Origin: Propionivibrio sp.
GTDB taxonomy: Bacteria; Pseudomonadota; Gammaproteobacteria; Burkholderiales; Rhodocyclaceae
NCBI RefSeq assembly: GCF_029255185.1
Contig: NZ_JAPUVO010000133.1
Coordinates: 1-37,251 of the forward strand
Reading direction: 5' to 3'
Length of the DNA stretch: 37,251 nt
Below are positions 15,690 through 25,247 of the stretch, piece after piece. Position numbers and translations under genes: made by a program. The first letter of the stretch is position 1, and each line of letters opens with the position of its first letter. A model generated the notes under the pieces. It was not told the origin of the DNA. It ran no database searches and was given only the letters and a program-made list of their open reading frames with translations.

Positions 15690-16430
15690 TCAGAATTTAA
15701 AACCACGATGCAGGGCAACAACCCCTAACGACAGGTTGAAGTAGTCAACTTTCTCAAGACCGGCTTGTTCCATCATTCCTTTCAGTGCTTCCTGGTTCGG
15801 GTGAACGCGAATCGACTCGGCTAAATAGCGATAACTCGACTCATCCTGGGTGATAATCTCACCGATTCGCGGGATGACTTTGAACGAGTAGAAATCATAA
15901 ATCGGCGCCAGCGGTTTCCAAACCTGCGAGAATTCCAGCACCAGCAGTCTGCCACCGGGACGCAGCACGCGCCGCATTTCGGCCAGCGCCGCGTCCTTGT
16001 GCGTCATGTTGCGCAGCCCGAAAGCAACGCTGACGCAATCAAAATAGTCATCCGGAAACGGCAGCTTCTCAGCATCACACTGCGCGACCGGGAGCAGGAA
16101 TCCCTTGTCGCAGAGGCGATCACGGCCATTGGCCAGCATCGCGTTGTTGATGTCGGTCAGCCAGACTTCGCCATTTTTTCCCACCTTGCGTGAAAAAGCC
16201 AGCGCCAGATCACCGGTGCCGCCAGCCACGTCAAGCACGCGCGAACCCTCACGAACGCCGCTTCTGGCAATCGTGAATGACTTCCACAAACGGTGCATGC
16301 CGACCGACATGACGTCGTTCATCAGGTCGTATTTCTGAGCCACGGAATCGAAAACATCGGCAACGCGGCGCGCCTTTTCAGCTTCGGCAACCTGTTCGAA
16401 ACCAAAATGAGTCTGAGTCTGTTTGTTCAT
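15690..16430 (-). CDS. ubiE: Demethylmenaquinone/2-methoxy-6-polyprenyl-1,4-benzoquinol methyltransferase UbiE
   Basis: UbiE performs the SAM-dependent C-methylation in ubiquinone (and, where present, menaquinone) synthesis. The protein has about 246 residues. Family features are THFGFEQV at the N-terminus, [28 protein letters not shown] motif [14 protein letters not shown] (near residues 65-77), [21 protein letters not shown], and [17 protein letters not shown]. The end ALHRGFKF matches the family's typical close. Two ATGs are possible (16430 and 16439), neither with a good ribosome site, and I chose the one nearest the conserved start. It lies 33 bases after the DUF971 gene. The operon also feeds SAH to AhcY. 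Confidence 0.96.
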   Translation of the reverse strand: MNKQTQTHFGFEQVAEAEKARRVADVFDSVAQKYDLMNDVMSVGMHRLWKSFTIARSGVREGSRVLDVAGGTGDLALAFSRKVGKNGEVWLTDINNAMLANGRDRLCDKGFLLPVAQCDAEKLPFPDDYFDCVSVAFGLRNMTHKDAALAEMRRVLRPGGRLLVLEFSQVWKPLAPIYDFYSFKVIPRIGEIITQDESSYRYLAESIRVHPNQEALKGMMEQAGLEKVDYFNLSLGVVALHRGFKF

Positions 16431-16463
16431 ACGGTGCATTAGCTGGGGTCAATCAGAGAAAAA

Positions 16464-16892
16464 TCAATGGCCAGGCCCACAACTGACCGGCGGTTTGACG
16501 GCAGGCGCAGGACAGCCCCCCGGGTCGCGACTACCACCTTCCGCCACCAGCTTGTCAAGGTAGGCTTGCCACAATTCGTCGCGGTGGATACACAGGTTGT
16601 GCAGGAGGTCCCAAGAATAGAGGCCGCTGTCGTGACCATCAGAGAAAACAGGCTTGATCGCGTAATTACCGACCGGCTCGATGGCGAGAATATTAACGTC
16701 GCGCTTGCCAATTTGCAGCGTCTCCTGCCCTGGCCCATGGCCGCGCGCCTCGGCCGAAGGCGTAAACACCCGCAGGAATTCGAACGTCAACTCGAATCGC
16801 TCACCCCCCTCGAAAGTCAGTTCGATGAGGCGGGATTTCTGGTGCAGTTTGATCTCGGTCGGAATTGGCGTATCGGAGTTCAAGCCAGCCAT
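16464..16892 (-). CDS. DUF971 domain protein
   Basis: The 142-residue protein matches DUF971, a small domain also found at the N-terminus of gamma-butyrobetaine hydroxylases. Features are PTEIKLHQKSRLIELTFEGG (a near-universal opening), FELTFEFLRVFTPSAEARGHG, IGKRDVNILAIEPVGNYAIKPVFSDGHDSGLYSWDLLH. It is cytoplasmic. Its biochemical role is not established. The DUF971-ubiE adjacency recurs in betaproteobacteria. The C-terminus here is an unusual Pro/Gly tail with two cysteines (GGCPAPAVKPPVSCGPGH). AAGG lies a few bases before the ATG. It is the first gene of the ubiE-Tim44-ubiJ run and is divergent from phoB across 161 bases. Confidence 0.9.
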   Translation of the reverse strand: MAGLNSDTPIPTEIKLHQKSRLIELTFEGGERFELTFEFLRVFTPSAEARGHGPGQETLQIGKRDVNILAIEPVGNYAIKPVFSDGHDSGLYSWDLLHNLCIHRDELWQAYLDKLVAEGGSRDPGGCPAPAVKPPVSCGPGH

Positions 16893-16987
16893 GACTACCT
16901 TTTTGTGAAAGCGAGCGCGCTATCATAACGTAAAGGCACATAACGGCACGAAAAGTCAGGACTGAAGGTTCCGTTCAAAACGCCAGC

Positions 16988-17016
16988 CTGTCATCATTTT
17001 GTAATCCTGTCTTAAT
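16988..17016 (+). promoter_or_regulatory. Pho box with three half-sites upstream of phoB
   Basis: CTGTCAT (16988-16994), CATT, TTGTAAT (16999-17005), CCTG, TCTTAAT (17010-17016) form three seven-base half-sites at 11-base period, the architecture of PhoB sites. The first matches the consensus half-site exactly, the second less well and the third poorly. A TATTAC at 17032-17037 is a possible -10. This implies PhoB autoregulation. Confidence 0.75.
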
Positions 17017-17053
17017 AAACTGGACGTCAGATATTACGGAGAACTCCATTTTC

Positions 17054-17746
17054 ATGTCTGCCACCATCCTTGTCGTTGAAGACGAGCCGTCGATTCAGGA
17101 ACTGATTGCTGCCAGCCTGCAGCATGCCGGACACCGTGTGTTGCGCGCAGATAGCGCCGAGGATGCGGTGCGCCTGGTCAACGCAACCCTGCCCGATGTG
17201 GTGCTGCTCGACTGGATGTTGCCGGGCATGAGCGGCATTCAATATGCCCGTCATTTGCGCAGCATAGAGCGTACCCGCAATCTGCCGATCATCATGCTCA
17301 CGGCGCGCAGCGAGGAGCATGACAAGGTCGCCGGACTCGATGCGGGGGCCGACGATTATCTGACCAAGCCGTTTTCCCCCCGCGAATTGCTGGCCCGGAT
17401 CAAGGCCGTGTTGCGTCGGCGAGCGCCACAGATGACCGAGGATTGCGTTGAAGTAGAAGGCCTGCGCGTTGACCCCGCAAGCCATCGGGTACACGGCAAC
17501 AGCCAGAGCCTCGATCTGGGACCGACCGAGTTTCGCCTTTTGCATTTCTTCATGACGCATGCCGAACGTGTCCATAGTCGCGCGCAGCTTCTCGATCAAG
17601 TTTGGGGGGATCATATTTTTGTCGAGGAGCGAACGATAGACGTGCACATTCGCCGCCTGCGCGCTGCGCTGGAACTGACCGGGCATGACCGCCTGATCCA
17701 GACGGTGCGTGGCAGCGGTTACCGTTTTTCGGCGCTGCCTGAATGA
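17054..17746 (+). CDS. phoB: Phosphate regulon response regulator PhoB
   Basis: PhoB is the OmpR-type transcription factor for phosphate starvation genes. The 230-residue protein has a receiver (residues 1-120) with acidic pocket Glu9/Asp10, phospho-acceptor Asp53 in DVVLLDWMLPG, Thr in MLTARSEE and Lys in DYLTKPFSP. A winged-helix DNA-binding domain follows (about 130-228: LDLGPTEFRLLHFFM, RTIDVHIRRLRAAL, VRGSGYRFS). The ATG at 17054 follows GGAG at 17038-17041 with somewhat long spacing. A Pho box lies just upstream and phoR starts three bases after the stop. No pst or phoU genes are in the window. The Pho box and adjacent PhoR support PhoB over other OmpR-family regulators. Confidence 0.95.
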   Translation: MSATILVVEDEPSIQELIAASLQHAGHRVLRADSAEDAVRLVNATLPDVVLLDWMLPGMSGIQYARHLRSIERTRNLPIIMLTARSEEHDKVAGLDAGADDYLTKPFSPRELLARIKAVLRRRAPQMTEDCVEVEGLRVDPASHRVHGNSQSLDLGPTEFRLLHFFMTHAERVHSRAQLLDQVWGDHIFVEERTIDVHIRRLRAALELTGHDRLIQTVRGSGYRFSALPE

Positions 17747-17749
17747 AGG

Positions 17750-19135
17750 ATGAGGCATGAAGCGGTGAGCACAATCTGGGTGCGCACCTTATGGCTGCTG
17801 TTGGCCATGACCGGCCTGGTCTTTGCCCCGCTGGCGCTGGGTTTTGGGCTCGATTGGGGGCTGGCGGGAGTCATCGTTTTTCTGCTGCTCATGCTGTGCT
17901 GGCAGCTACTTCATCTTCGCCAATTGACGGCTTGGCTGGAGGGCCCGATTGACGCCCCCCTGCCGCGCGGACGCGGCGCCTGGGAAATTGCCTTCGCCGG
18001 CATGCATCGCCGGACCCGCATACGTCTGGGGCAACAGCAGAACCTTGCAGAAACCCTGGAGCGCTTCATGCGTGCCTTCCAGGCGCTGCCGGACGGCGTC
18101 ATCGCCTTCGATCGCCATCACCATATCCGTTGGATCAACGAACAGGCAGAAACACACTTCGCCCTGTCGGCGGCCAGCGACTGCGGACAGGCGCTGACCA
18201 ACCTGATTCGCCATCCGGATTTCGTCAGCTATCTTGACTCCGGACGCTACGCCGAACCTCTGATTTATCGGGGTGGTCGCGTTGAGGGACTGACCCTGAT
18301 GTTACAGATCATTCCTTATGCTGAAGACCAGAATCTTCTGGTCTCGCGTGATATCAGTCAGATCGAGCGCATTGAGACCATGCGCCGTGACTTCATAGCC
18401 AACGTTTCTCATGAGTTAAAGACACCGTTGACGGTAGTCGCCGGATTCTCCGAGATGCTTGCTGACGACCACGAGACTTATAGCACTTCAGAGGTCAAGC
18501 ACTATCTGGCGCTCATTTGCGAGCAGAACGCGCGCATGCAGCGTCTGATCGAGGATCTGCTGACCCTCTCGGCACTGGAGTCCGGAAGCGCATCAACGAG
18601 TGAAGAAGCGGTACCACTGACGCCCATGCTGCACAGCATTCTGGCCGACGCCCAGGCGCTTTCGGCAGGTCAGCACGAAATTGTTCTGACGATCGAAGCG
18701 CCATCGGTGCTGTTGTGCTGTGCCAACGAGCTACGCAGTGCGTTCAGCAATCTGGCGGGAAATGCCGTTCGCTACACGCCGCCAGGCGGCAGGATAACCC
18801 TCCACTGGCGGCTGCACAAAGGCGGTGGGGAGTTTATCGTAACCGACACCGGCATCGGTATCGGCGCCCAACATCTGCCACGTCTGACCGAGCGTTTTTA
18901 CCGGGTTGATCGAAGTCGTTCGCGTGAAACCGGGGGTACCGGCCTGGGCTTGGCTATCGTTAAGCACGTACTGACGCGCCATCATGCCACACTGGAGATC
19001 GAGAGCGAGTTGGGCAAAGGCAGTCGCTTCATTGCGCGCTTTCCGGCTCGCTGTCTTGCCGGCGAGCGTACAGACTTAACAGACCGCGAAACTGACGCGT
19101 TCGAAATCCGGACCGTCGTCAAGCACATGCAGTAG
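17750..19135 (+). CDS. phoR: Phosphate regulon sensor histidine kinase PhoR
   Basis: PhoR phosphorylates PhoB when phosphate is limiting. The 461-residue protein has two adjacent N-terminal membrane helices (about 10-29 and 33-53) with almost no periplasmic loop, as in PhoR. A linker and a PAS-like domain follow (about 105-200: FMRAFQALPDGVIAFDRHHHIRWINEQAE). The dimerisation domain has the phospho-acceptor His221 in FIANVSHELKTPLTVV. The ATPase domain runs to about 440 (NLAGNAVRYTPPGG, DTGIGIGAQHLPRLTERFYRVD, GGTGLGLAIVKHV). A tail of about 20 residues (TDLTDRETDAFEIRTVVKHMQ) extends past the kinase fold. Those codons overlap the 3' end of the convergent unknown gene by 60 bases. Confidence 0.95.
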   Translation: MRHEAVSTIWVRTLWLLLAMTGLVFAPLALGFGLDWGLAGVIVFLLLMLCWQLLHLRQLTAWLEGPIDAPLPRGRGAWEIAFAGMHRRTRIRLGQQQNLAETLERFMRAFQALPDGVIAFDRHHHIRWINEQAETHFALSAASDCGQALTNLIRHPDFVSYLDSGRYAEPLIYRGGRVEGLTLMLQIIPYAEDQNLLVSRDISQIERIETMRRDFIANVSHELKTPLTVVAGFSEMLADDHETYSTSEVKHYLALICEQNARMQRLIEDLLTLSALESGSASTSEEAVPLTPMLHSILADAQALSAGQHEIVLTIEAPSVLLCCANELRSAFSNLAGNAVRYTPPGGRITLHWRLHKGGGEFIVTDTGIGIGAQHLPRLTERFYRVDRSRSRETGGTGLGLAIVKHVLTRHHATLEIESELGKGSRFIARFPARCLAGERTDLTDRETDAFEIRTVVKHMQ

Positions 19136-20677
19136 CCTGACCCGCCAGTTGCCGTCGGTAAAAATTTCGATCACCCGGCCGTATTTGAACCAGCCTGGAG
19201 GGATGACCAGCGATTGTTCAGCATCCACCGAGGCAACGGCCGACAATAGAAATGCGCGCTGGAATTTTCCGGTGCTCTCCCCCGTTGCTTCGATCGGCCG
19301 CGCTGCGGTGGCGACCGGCATACCGGGCAGAGCACGGATTCCCGCCACCAGGCCGCCGCTCTTCTCCTGCACCAGCCAGCTCGCTTGCGCCAGCAGGAAG
19401 CGCTCGCCGTCATGCGGGCAGAGCGCGAGAAGTTGACCGTGAGCCATTTTCTTGCCCGAAGAACTGCGCACGAGACGGAAGCCATTGGCCGACTGGTTGA
19501 CGACTTCCCACGTATCAACGCCGTAGGCCAGCTGCTTCTGCGGGATCTGCACAACCTGCCGGGGATCTTCATCGTGGCGGAAGGCGAGCAGGCTTTCAAA
19601 TTCCCGTGTGGAATAAATGCGGACGTTCTCTGGCTGCTCGAACTCCTTGCCCGAGATGAAATAGTGCATGTCCTCAAAACCGGTGCATAACTCAATACTT
19701 CCGGAAGTATCGTGACGCCGGAACTTTCGCGGTGCGCGCGCCTGCGACCACGGGTGGGAAAGATGTTCGAGCAGGCGCTTGCATTGACCGGTCGTGCAAT
19801 CCTCGCCCAGCCCGAGTTGGGCTGGCGGAATTTTCTGGCTTAACTGTTCCCTCGTCTGGCTGACTTTCAGGGCCAGCTGGGAGGTGTCCAAACGCCGCAG
19901 ATGGTCGGTAGTGATGGGGCGCAAGGCGACGTCCTGCATCAGATCAACAAAGTATTGGGGCGACGAATCCTCCATGTCTACTCGGTGCAGGCTGACCAGA
20001 GGTGACCACGCTATGGCCCAGCGTCGAACCAGTGTCTGCTGCCGAACCGAGAGGCTGTAATAGCCGGCCATGTCGCACAGAAGAAAGCTGATGTAGGACG
20101 CCGTGCAGTGCGTGCTGCCTCCGGTCGATTGGAGTACGTCTGGAATGGTCAAGGTAGCCACTCCCCACTCTTCAGCGCTGCCGTAGTAGCCATGCAGGTC
20201 AAGCCACAAGCCCCACGGATATCCGCGCCGCGCCCGCTGGTGCTCGATGATGGCCAGGCCGGTGTGATGGATGCAGCGGTGCAGGATCGTAGCGACCCGT
20301 TTGGTATAGGTAGCGTCCTCTCGCTCCGGCGCATCATGCTCGGCGCAATGGGCATAGGCCCGTGCCGTTTTCAGCCAAAGGGCGACAATGTTCTGGAAAA
20401 TTTTCTCTTCGACATCAGCCAGCGGAAGTGCCTTGTTCTGGTAACGCTTGGCCAGTTCTTCCGCGACGTAGGCAATAGGGAGGCGAACTTGTTCAAGCAG
20501 CCGGAAATAAGTTTCCCCATCCGGAGGCATGGCCAGAAGGCTATCAAGAAACCGGTTAAGATCGACTTCGGCCTGTAAGGCATTGCTCAACGGAAGACGT
20601 GAAATAATCTCGTAACCGGTTTTCAGGTCACGGATGGCAAAGGTGATCGGTGCAGAGGCATTCATGGCGGCTTGCAT
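19076..20677 (-). CDS. Unrecognised 533-residue protein, convergent with and overlapping phoR
   Basis: I do not recognise this protein with confidence. It has no signal peptide or membrane helix and looks cytoplasmic. The N-terminal two thirds are helical, rich in Leu, His and Arg (for example VATILHRCIHHTGLAIIEHQ and LWLDLHGYYGSAEEWG). The last 150 residues switch to short beta-type segments (WEVVNQSANGFRLV, MAHGQLLALCPHDGERFLLAQASWLVQ, GIRALPGMPVATAARPIE). These faintly recall a PilZ-like barrel, but the Arg and DxSxxG ligand motifs of PilZ are not evident. Cys residues are numerous. AGGGGTGG precedes the ATG at 20677. Its stop lies 60 bases inside the phoR coding region on the other strand, so the two transcripts overlap. 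Codon use matches the neighbours. Confidence 0.8.
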   Translation of the reverse strand: MQAAMNASAPITFAIRDLKTGYEIISRLPLSNALQAEVDLNRFLDSLLAMPPDGETYFRLLEQVRLPIAYVAEELAKRYQNKALPLADVEEKIFQNIVALWLKTARAYAHCAEHDAPEREDATYTKRVATILHRCIHHTGLAIIEHQRARRGYPWGLWLDLHGYYGSAEEWGVATLTIPDVLQSTGGSTHCTASYISFLLCDMAGYYSLSVRQQTLVRRWAIAWSPLVSLHRVDMEDSSPQYFVDLMQDVALRPITTDHLRRLDTSQLALKVSQTREQLSQKIPPAQLGLGEDCTTGQCKRLLEHLSHPWSQARAPRKFRRHDTSGSIELCTGFEDMHYFISGKEFEQPENVRIYSTREFESLLAFRHDEDPRQVVQIPQKQLAYGVDTWEVVNQSANGFRLVRSSSGKKMAHGQLLALCPHDGERFLLAQASWLVQEKSGGLVAGIRALPGMPVATAARPIEATGESTGKFQRAFLLSAVASVDAEQSLVIPPGWFKYGRVIEIFTDGNWRVRLLHVLDDGPDFERVSFAVC

Positions 20678-20918
20678 AACGCCACCCCTGGCTCATCCCA
20701 AAGTCGGGCACTATCAATCTTCGGTTTGCAACCATTCGAAGGCTCGTCCATCATTCCTGCTCCGTGCGTAATTGGCCTGACTGGGCACACCAGGCATGGC
20801 TTACCATAAAAAATAATAGTGATCAAGCTTCCCGACAGGGGAAATATGTCACATATCCGCCCTTGTTTGACCCAAATTATTCGGCCAGCTCGACCTAATT
20901 TCCGTTGCCGGTGATTTT

Positions 20919-23900
20919 TTACAGCAGAACGCGCTCGATACCGCCATTGTTGGCTTGTTGCACGTAGTTTTCCAACCAGTCCTTTCCGAGCAGATGTCTG
21001 GCCATTTCGACCACGATATAGTCGGCCTGGGTTCCGCTGTCGTCGTCATAACGCGATAAGCCCTGCAGGCAGGATGGGCAGGAAGTGAGAATCTTCACCT
21101 CGCCTTTGAAACCGTCGGCGCGCAACTTGCCGGCGCCTTTTTCGATTTCCTCCTGCTTGCGAAAGCGAACCTGGGTCGACACGTCCGGCCGGGTCACGGC
21201 GAGGGTTCCGGATTCACCGCAACAGCGATCGGAGAGATCGACCTTCTGCCCCATCAACTGGTTGACCACCTTGATTCCCGACAGGGTCTGCATGGGTGCA
21301 TGACAAGGCTCGTGGTACATATAGCGTGTTCCATTCACGCCCTCGAGCCTGACTCCCTTCTCCAGAAGATATTCGTGGATGTCGAGCAAGCGGCAACCGG
21401 GGAATATCTGCTGGAACTGGTACTTCTGCAACTGATCCATGCAAGTGCCGCAGGAGACAATGACCGTATTGATGTCCAGGTAGTTGAGTGTATTGGCAAC
21501 GCGATGGAAGAGCACACGGTTATCGGTAGTGATTTTCTGTCCCTGATCCGCCTCGCCGGCAGCGATCTGCGGATAGCCGCAGCACAGATAACCGGGCGGC
21601 AATACGGTCTGGGCGCCGATTTCGTAGAGCATGGCCTGCGTCGCCAGGCCAACTTGCGAAAAGAGGCGCTCCGAGCCGCAGCCCGGAAAATAGAAAACAG
21701 CGTCGCCGTCGTAATCGGCGGCATTGACCTTGCGTGGATCGCGAATGACCGGAACGATCGTTGCATCCTCAATGTCGAGCAAGGCGCGCGCAGTCCGCTT
21801 GGGCAGACCGCCGGGCATCGGCTTGTTGATAAAGTGAATGACTTGGGAACGTAGCGTCGGCTGGCCGAGCGTCGCTGGCGGCTGTCGCGTCTGGCGCTGG
21901 ATCAGGCCGAAGAATTTGGCCGCCCGGTAGGCTAGGCGCTGCCCGGCATAGCCCCAGTCGATCATCAGCTTGCGCACCAGTCGAATGGTCGCCGGATCTT
22001 TCATGGTCAGGAAAGCCATCGCTGCCGCCTTGGCCGGAACAAATTTCTTTTTCCCCTGTTCGCGCAGAAAGTTGCGCATACGAATCGACACATCGCCAAA
22101 ATCAATATCGACCGGGCACGGGCTGACACACTTGTGGCAGATCGTACAGTGATCGGCGACGTCGTTGAATTCGTCAAAATGCATCAGCGAAATGCCGCGC
22201 CGGGTCTGCTCTTCATAGAGAAAAGCCTCGATCAGCAGCGAGGTGGCAAGAATTTTGTTGCGCGGCGAGTAGAGCAGGTTGGCGCGCGGCACGTGGGTAG
22301 AGCAGACCGGTTTGCATTTGCCGCAGCGCAGGCAGTCCTTGATCATCGTCGAAATATCGCCAATCTCGGATTGCTCCATGATCAGCGATTCGGCGCCAAG
22401 CAGCGAGAAGGACGGCGTGTAGGCCCTGCTCAGGTCGCCGCCGGGCAGTAGTTTGCCCTTGTTGAAATGCCCCTCGGGGTCGACCCTGGCCTTGTAATCG
22501 CGGAAGGGGGCGATCTCAGCCTCGCTCAGGAATTCCAGCTTGGTGATGCCGATCCCGTGCTCGCCGGAAATGACACCGTCAAGAGAGCGGGCAAGCGCCA
22601 TGATGCGCGTTACCGCCGCGTTGGCGGTTTGCAGCATGGCGTAATCGTCCGAGTTGACCGGAATATTGGTGTGCACATTGCCGTCACCGGCGTGCATGTG
22701 CATGGCCACAAAAACGCGACTGCGCAGGGTTTCCCTGTGGATTGCGGCGATCCGTTCGAGCACCGGGCGGAAAACATTGCCGTCGAAAATGGCTTCCAAC
22801 TGCGGTTTGAGTTCGGATGTCCACGACACACGCAGTGAATAATCCTGTAGTCGGTGAAATAGCACCGGCTGGCTCGCCTTATTGGAAAAACTACCGGCGT
22901 TGATGCCAAAGTCGGCGAACTGCGCCTCGGCCTGTTTCAGCGGAAGATCAAGATGATCAAGCAGCCACTGCCATCGCGTCCGAACAACACCAACAACGTC
23001 CAGCGCGGCCTGCCGTTGGTCGCCGATCAATACGGCATTGTCGAGGTTGGCGTCGCCGCGATGCAACGGCAGACTGCCGGCGAGGAATTCAGAAAGCCTA
23101 TCGCACAACACCAGTTTGTTCTGTATCGACAACTCGATATTGATGCGCTCGATGCCATCGCAATAATCACCCATTCGCGGCAACGGGATGACCACATCCT
23201 CGTTGAGTTTAAAGGCGTTGGTATGGCGCGAAATGGCCGCAGTGCGCGAACGGTCGAGCCAGAATTTTCGGCGTGTATCGGCATCAACGGCAATGAAACC
23301 TTCGGCCGCGCGCAAGTTGCACAAACGCACGACATCGGAAGCGGCCGTCATCACGGCTTTTTCGTCGTAACCGACGATGTCGCCGATCAACACCATTTTC
23401 GGCCGACCCGAACTTTCTCCCTTGCGCTTGGCCTTGGTCGCGTAGCCGATGGCCCGCACGTAACGCTCGTCGAGATGTTCGAGACCAGCCAGCAAGACGC
23501 CGGCCTGATGCCCGATGCCTCCCGGTTTGAAATAGTCGGTAATGTCGACGATGGCCGGCACCGCCTCGCGTACCTGGCCAAAAAATTCGAGACAGACGGT
23601 ACGGGTATGCGGCGGCATCTTGTGCAGCACCCAGCGGGCGGCGACGATCAGGCCGTCAGTGCCTTCCTTCTGGATGGCTGGCAGGCCGGAAAGAAACTTG
23701 TCGGTGACATCCTTGCCTAGCCCCGCCTTGCGAAATGTGCGGCCGGGAATTTCGAGGATTTCAGGATCGCCAAATGGCGTGATGCCGTCCTTGCGGAAAC
23801 GCTGGATTTCAAAGCGCGCGATCGCCTGCTCGTGTATCTTGCCAAAGTTATGATTGACCCGCGTCACTTCCATGACGTGACCGCCCGGATCGACCATTTT

Positions 23901-24794
23901 CCACCACGCCAGATTATCCAGCGCCGTTCCCCACAGCACGGCCTTTTTGCCGCCGGCGTTCATCGCGATATTGCCGCCAATGCATGAAGCATCGGCTGAC
24001 GTCGGGTCAACGGCGAACACCCGGTCGGCAGCGGCAGCGGCTTCGGAAACACGGGCAGTAACAACGCCAGCGCCGGTGCGGATCGTGGCGCAAGGCTGGT
24101 CGCAGCCGGGCAACAACATGTCCTCAACGGCGCCGATGTCGATCAGCTTCTCGGTATTGATGACCACCGAGAGCGGGGTGAGCGGGACAGCGCTGCCGGT
24201 GTAGCCGGTCCCGCCGCCACGCGGAATGATGGTCAGGCCAAGTTCGATGCAGCCGCGCACCAGCGGCGCCATTTCCTCTTCGTTATCAGGGTAGAGAACG
24301 ACAAAGGGATAGTCGACACGCCAGTCGGTGGCGTCGGTCACGTGAGAAACCCTGGCCAGGCCATCGAAAGCGATATTGTCCCGTCGGGTATGCCTGATCA
24401 GTGTTTTCAATACCCGGCCGCGCAACGCGGCGGTGTCGTCGAAATGGCGTTCGAAGGCATCGACCGCCGCTTGTGCCGCAACATACAAACTGAGCACCTG
24501 CTCATTGCCTTGCCGCCGTTTGTCGATTTCCTCAAGGCGGTGGCGCAGCGCCTGCACCAGCGCCTCGCGACGCTGGCGGTTAGCAAGCAGATCGTCCTCC
24601 AGGTAAGGATTGCGCTGAACGACCCAGATGTCGCCGAGAACCTCATAAAGCATTCGCGCCGAACGCCCGGTAACGCGCTGGCTGCGGAGGTCGTCAAGGA
24701 TTGCCCAGTTCTCCGCACCCAGCAAACGAATGACGATTTCGCGGTCGGAGTAGGACGTATAGTTGTACGGGATTTCACGCAGGCGTGCGGTCAT
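20919..24794 (-). CDS. DUF3683 FAD-linked oxidase/Fe-S fusion, D-lactate or glycolate dehydrogenase-like
   Basis: This 1291-residue protein joins in one chain the parts that GlcD/GlcF-type enzymes keep separate. It is a predicted respiratory 2-hydroxyacid dehydrogenase. Residues 1 to about 130 match DUF3683 ([21 protein letters not shown]). An FAD_binding_4 domain follows, with [15 protein letters not shown] near 190-205, then the FAD-oxidase C-terminal domain to about 790, including [15 protein letters not shown] and [10 protein letters not shown] ferredoxin-like segment holds two cysteine clusters ([11 protein letters not shown] near 823 and [12 protein letters not shown] near 885). Two CCG domains complete the protein ([18 protein letters not shown] near 1071; HEPCH, RCCGESG near 1189). 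The substrate is not certain. No transmembrane helix is seen, so it is probably peripheral. The ATG at 24794 lacks a clear ribosome site. Confidence 0.92.
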   Translation of the reverse strand: MTARLREIPYNYTSYSDREIVIRLLGAENWAILDDLRSQRVTGRSARMLYEVLGDIWVVQRNPYLEDDLLANRQRREALVQALRHRLEEIDKRRQGNEQVLSLYVAAQAAVDAFERHFDDTAALRGRVLKTLIRHTRRDNIAFDGLARVSHVTDATDWRVDYPFVVLYPDNEEEMAPLVRGCIELGLTIIPRGGGTGYTGSAVPLTPLSVVINTEKLIDIGAVEDMLLPGCDQPCATIRTGAGVVTARVSEAAAAADRVFAVDPTSADASCIGGNIAMNAGGKKAVLWGTALDNLAWWKMVDPGGHVMEVTRVNHNFGKIHEQAIARFEIQRFRKDGITPFGDPEILEIPGRTFRKAGLGKDVTDKFLSGLPAIQKEGTDGLIVAARWVLHKMPPHTRTVCLEFFGQVREAVPAIVDITDYFKPGGIGHQAGVLLAGLEHLDERYVRAIGYATKAKRKGESSGRPKMVLIGDIVGYDEKAVMTAASDVVRLCNLRAAEGFIAVDADTRRKFWLDRSRTAAISRHTNAFKLNEDVVIPLPRMGDYCDGIERINIELSIQNKLVLCDRLSEFLAGSLPLHRGDANLDNAVLIGDQRQAALDVVGVVRTRWQWLLDHLDLPLKQAEAQFADFGINAGSFSNKASQPVLFHRLQDYSLRVSWTSELKPQLEAIFDGNVFRPVLERIAAIHRETLRSRVFVAMHMHAGDGNVHTNIPVNSDDYAMLQTANAAVTRIMALARSLDGVISGEHGIGITKLEFLSEAEIAPFRDYKARVDPEGHFNKGKLLPGGDLSRAYTPSFSLLGAESLIMEQSEIGDISTMIKDCLRCGKCKPVCSTHVPRANLLYSPRNKILATSLLIEAFLYEEQTRRGISLMHFDEFNDVADHCTICHKCVSPCPVDIDFGDVSIRMRNFLREQGKKKFVPAKAAAMAFLTMKDPATIRLVRKLMIDWGYAGQRLAYRAAKFFGLIQRQTRQPPATLGQPTLRSQVIHFINKPMPGGLPKRTARALLDIEDATIVPVIRDPRKVNAADYDGDAVFYFPGCGSERLFSQVGLATQAMLYEIGAQTVLPPGYLCCGYPQIAAGEADQGQKITTDNRVLFHRVANTLNYLDINTVIVSCGTCMDQLQKYQFQQIFPGCRLLDIHEYLLEKGVRLEGVNGTRYMYHEPCHAPMQTLSGIKVVNQLMGQKVDLSDRCCGESGTLAVTRPDVSTQVRFRKQEEIEKGAGKLRADGFKGEVKILTSCPSCLQGLSRYDDDSGTQADYIVVEMARHLLGKDWLENYVQQANNGGIERVLL

Positions 24795-24806
24795 GGCGAT
24801 TGTGCA

Positions 24807-24819
24807 ACGCTTAAAGCGT
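24807..24819. repeat. Small palindrome in the DUF3683 upstream region
   Basis: ACGCT-TAA-AGCGT is a 13-base near-perfect palindrome 13 bases before the DUF3683 start codon. It lies in the short divergent gap before the higB remnant and may be an operator. There is no direct evidence for a regulator. Confidence 0.3.
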
Positions 24820-24846
24820 AGGATTTTATCTTATGCTGTCCGACAA

Positions 24847-24900
24847 ATGAGACGCTTGTGTAACAGGGCGCATCAGGTTGAAATTGAGGACTACCACTAG
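24847..24900 (+). pseudogene. higB: Remnant of a HigB toxin gene (last codons only)
   Basis: Frame 24847-24900 reads MRRLCNRAHQVEIEDYH and a TAG stop. Its close VEIEDYH matches the characteristic HigB C-terminus (VEIxDYH) and it ends nine bases before higA, the normal toxin-antitoxin spacing. The remaining 75 or so toxin codons are missing. Upstream lies the DUF3683 promoter region. The 5' part of the toxin gene has evidently been deleted. Confidence 0.6.
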
Positions 24901-24909
24901 GAATTGAAC

Positions 24910-25215
24910 ATGACTAAACTGCTCGACGAAATCCACCCCGGCGAAATTCTGCTGGAAGACCTTATGAAGCCGACGGGAATTGCGGCCCGTCAGCTTGCAG
25001 CCGACATCGACGTCTCCCCCAGTCGCATCAGCGAACTAGTGCACGGTTCGCGCCCGATTACCGCCGATACGGCGCTGCGCCTGGGTCTGTTTTTCGGCAT
25101 GGAGCCTCGCTTCTGGCTGAACCTGCAAACGGAGTACGACATGCGCGTGACCGCTTGTACCCTTCAAGAAAAGATCACGCCTCGAATTCGCGTTTTTCAT
25201 CGCGCTGCCGCCTGA
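24910..25215 (+). CDS. higA: HigA-type antitoxin / HTH regulator (orphan)
   Basis: The 101-residue protein is a HigA/VapI family DNA-binding antitoxin. It opens MTKLLDEIHPGEILLEDLMKPTGI. The helix-turn-helix follows (ARQLAADIDVSPSRISELVHGSRPITADTALRLGLFFG, about residues 24-60). The family hallmark FWLNLQTEYDM comes next, and it appears complete. The ATG at 24910 is chosen over a TTG six bases earlier because AGGAA (24899-24903) is well spaced. Its toxin gene survives only as a short tail, so this is an orphan antitoxin. It may persist as a repressor of its own promoter or of neighbours, or as protection against related toxins. It is convergent with the transglutaminase cluster 33 bases away. 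Confidence 0.9.
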   Translation: MTKLLDEIHPGEILLEDLMKPTGIAARQLAADIDVSPSRISELVHGSRPITADTALRLGLFFGMEPRFWLNLQTEYDMRVTACTLQEKITPRIRVFHRAAA

Positions 25216-25247
25216 GGTTCGTGGCAACGTTGGCGCCTCGGAACAGG

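Noticed and set aside
24847-25215. A functional HigBA toxin-antitoxin pair
   Set aside because: Only the terminal toxin codons remain. There is no room for a full HigB between the DUF3683 start and higA.
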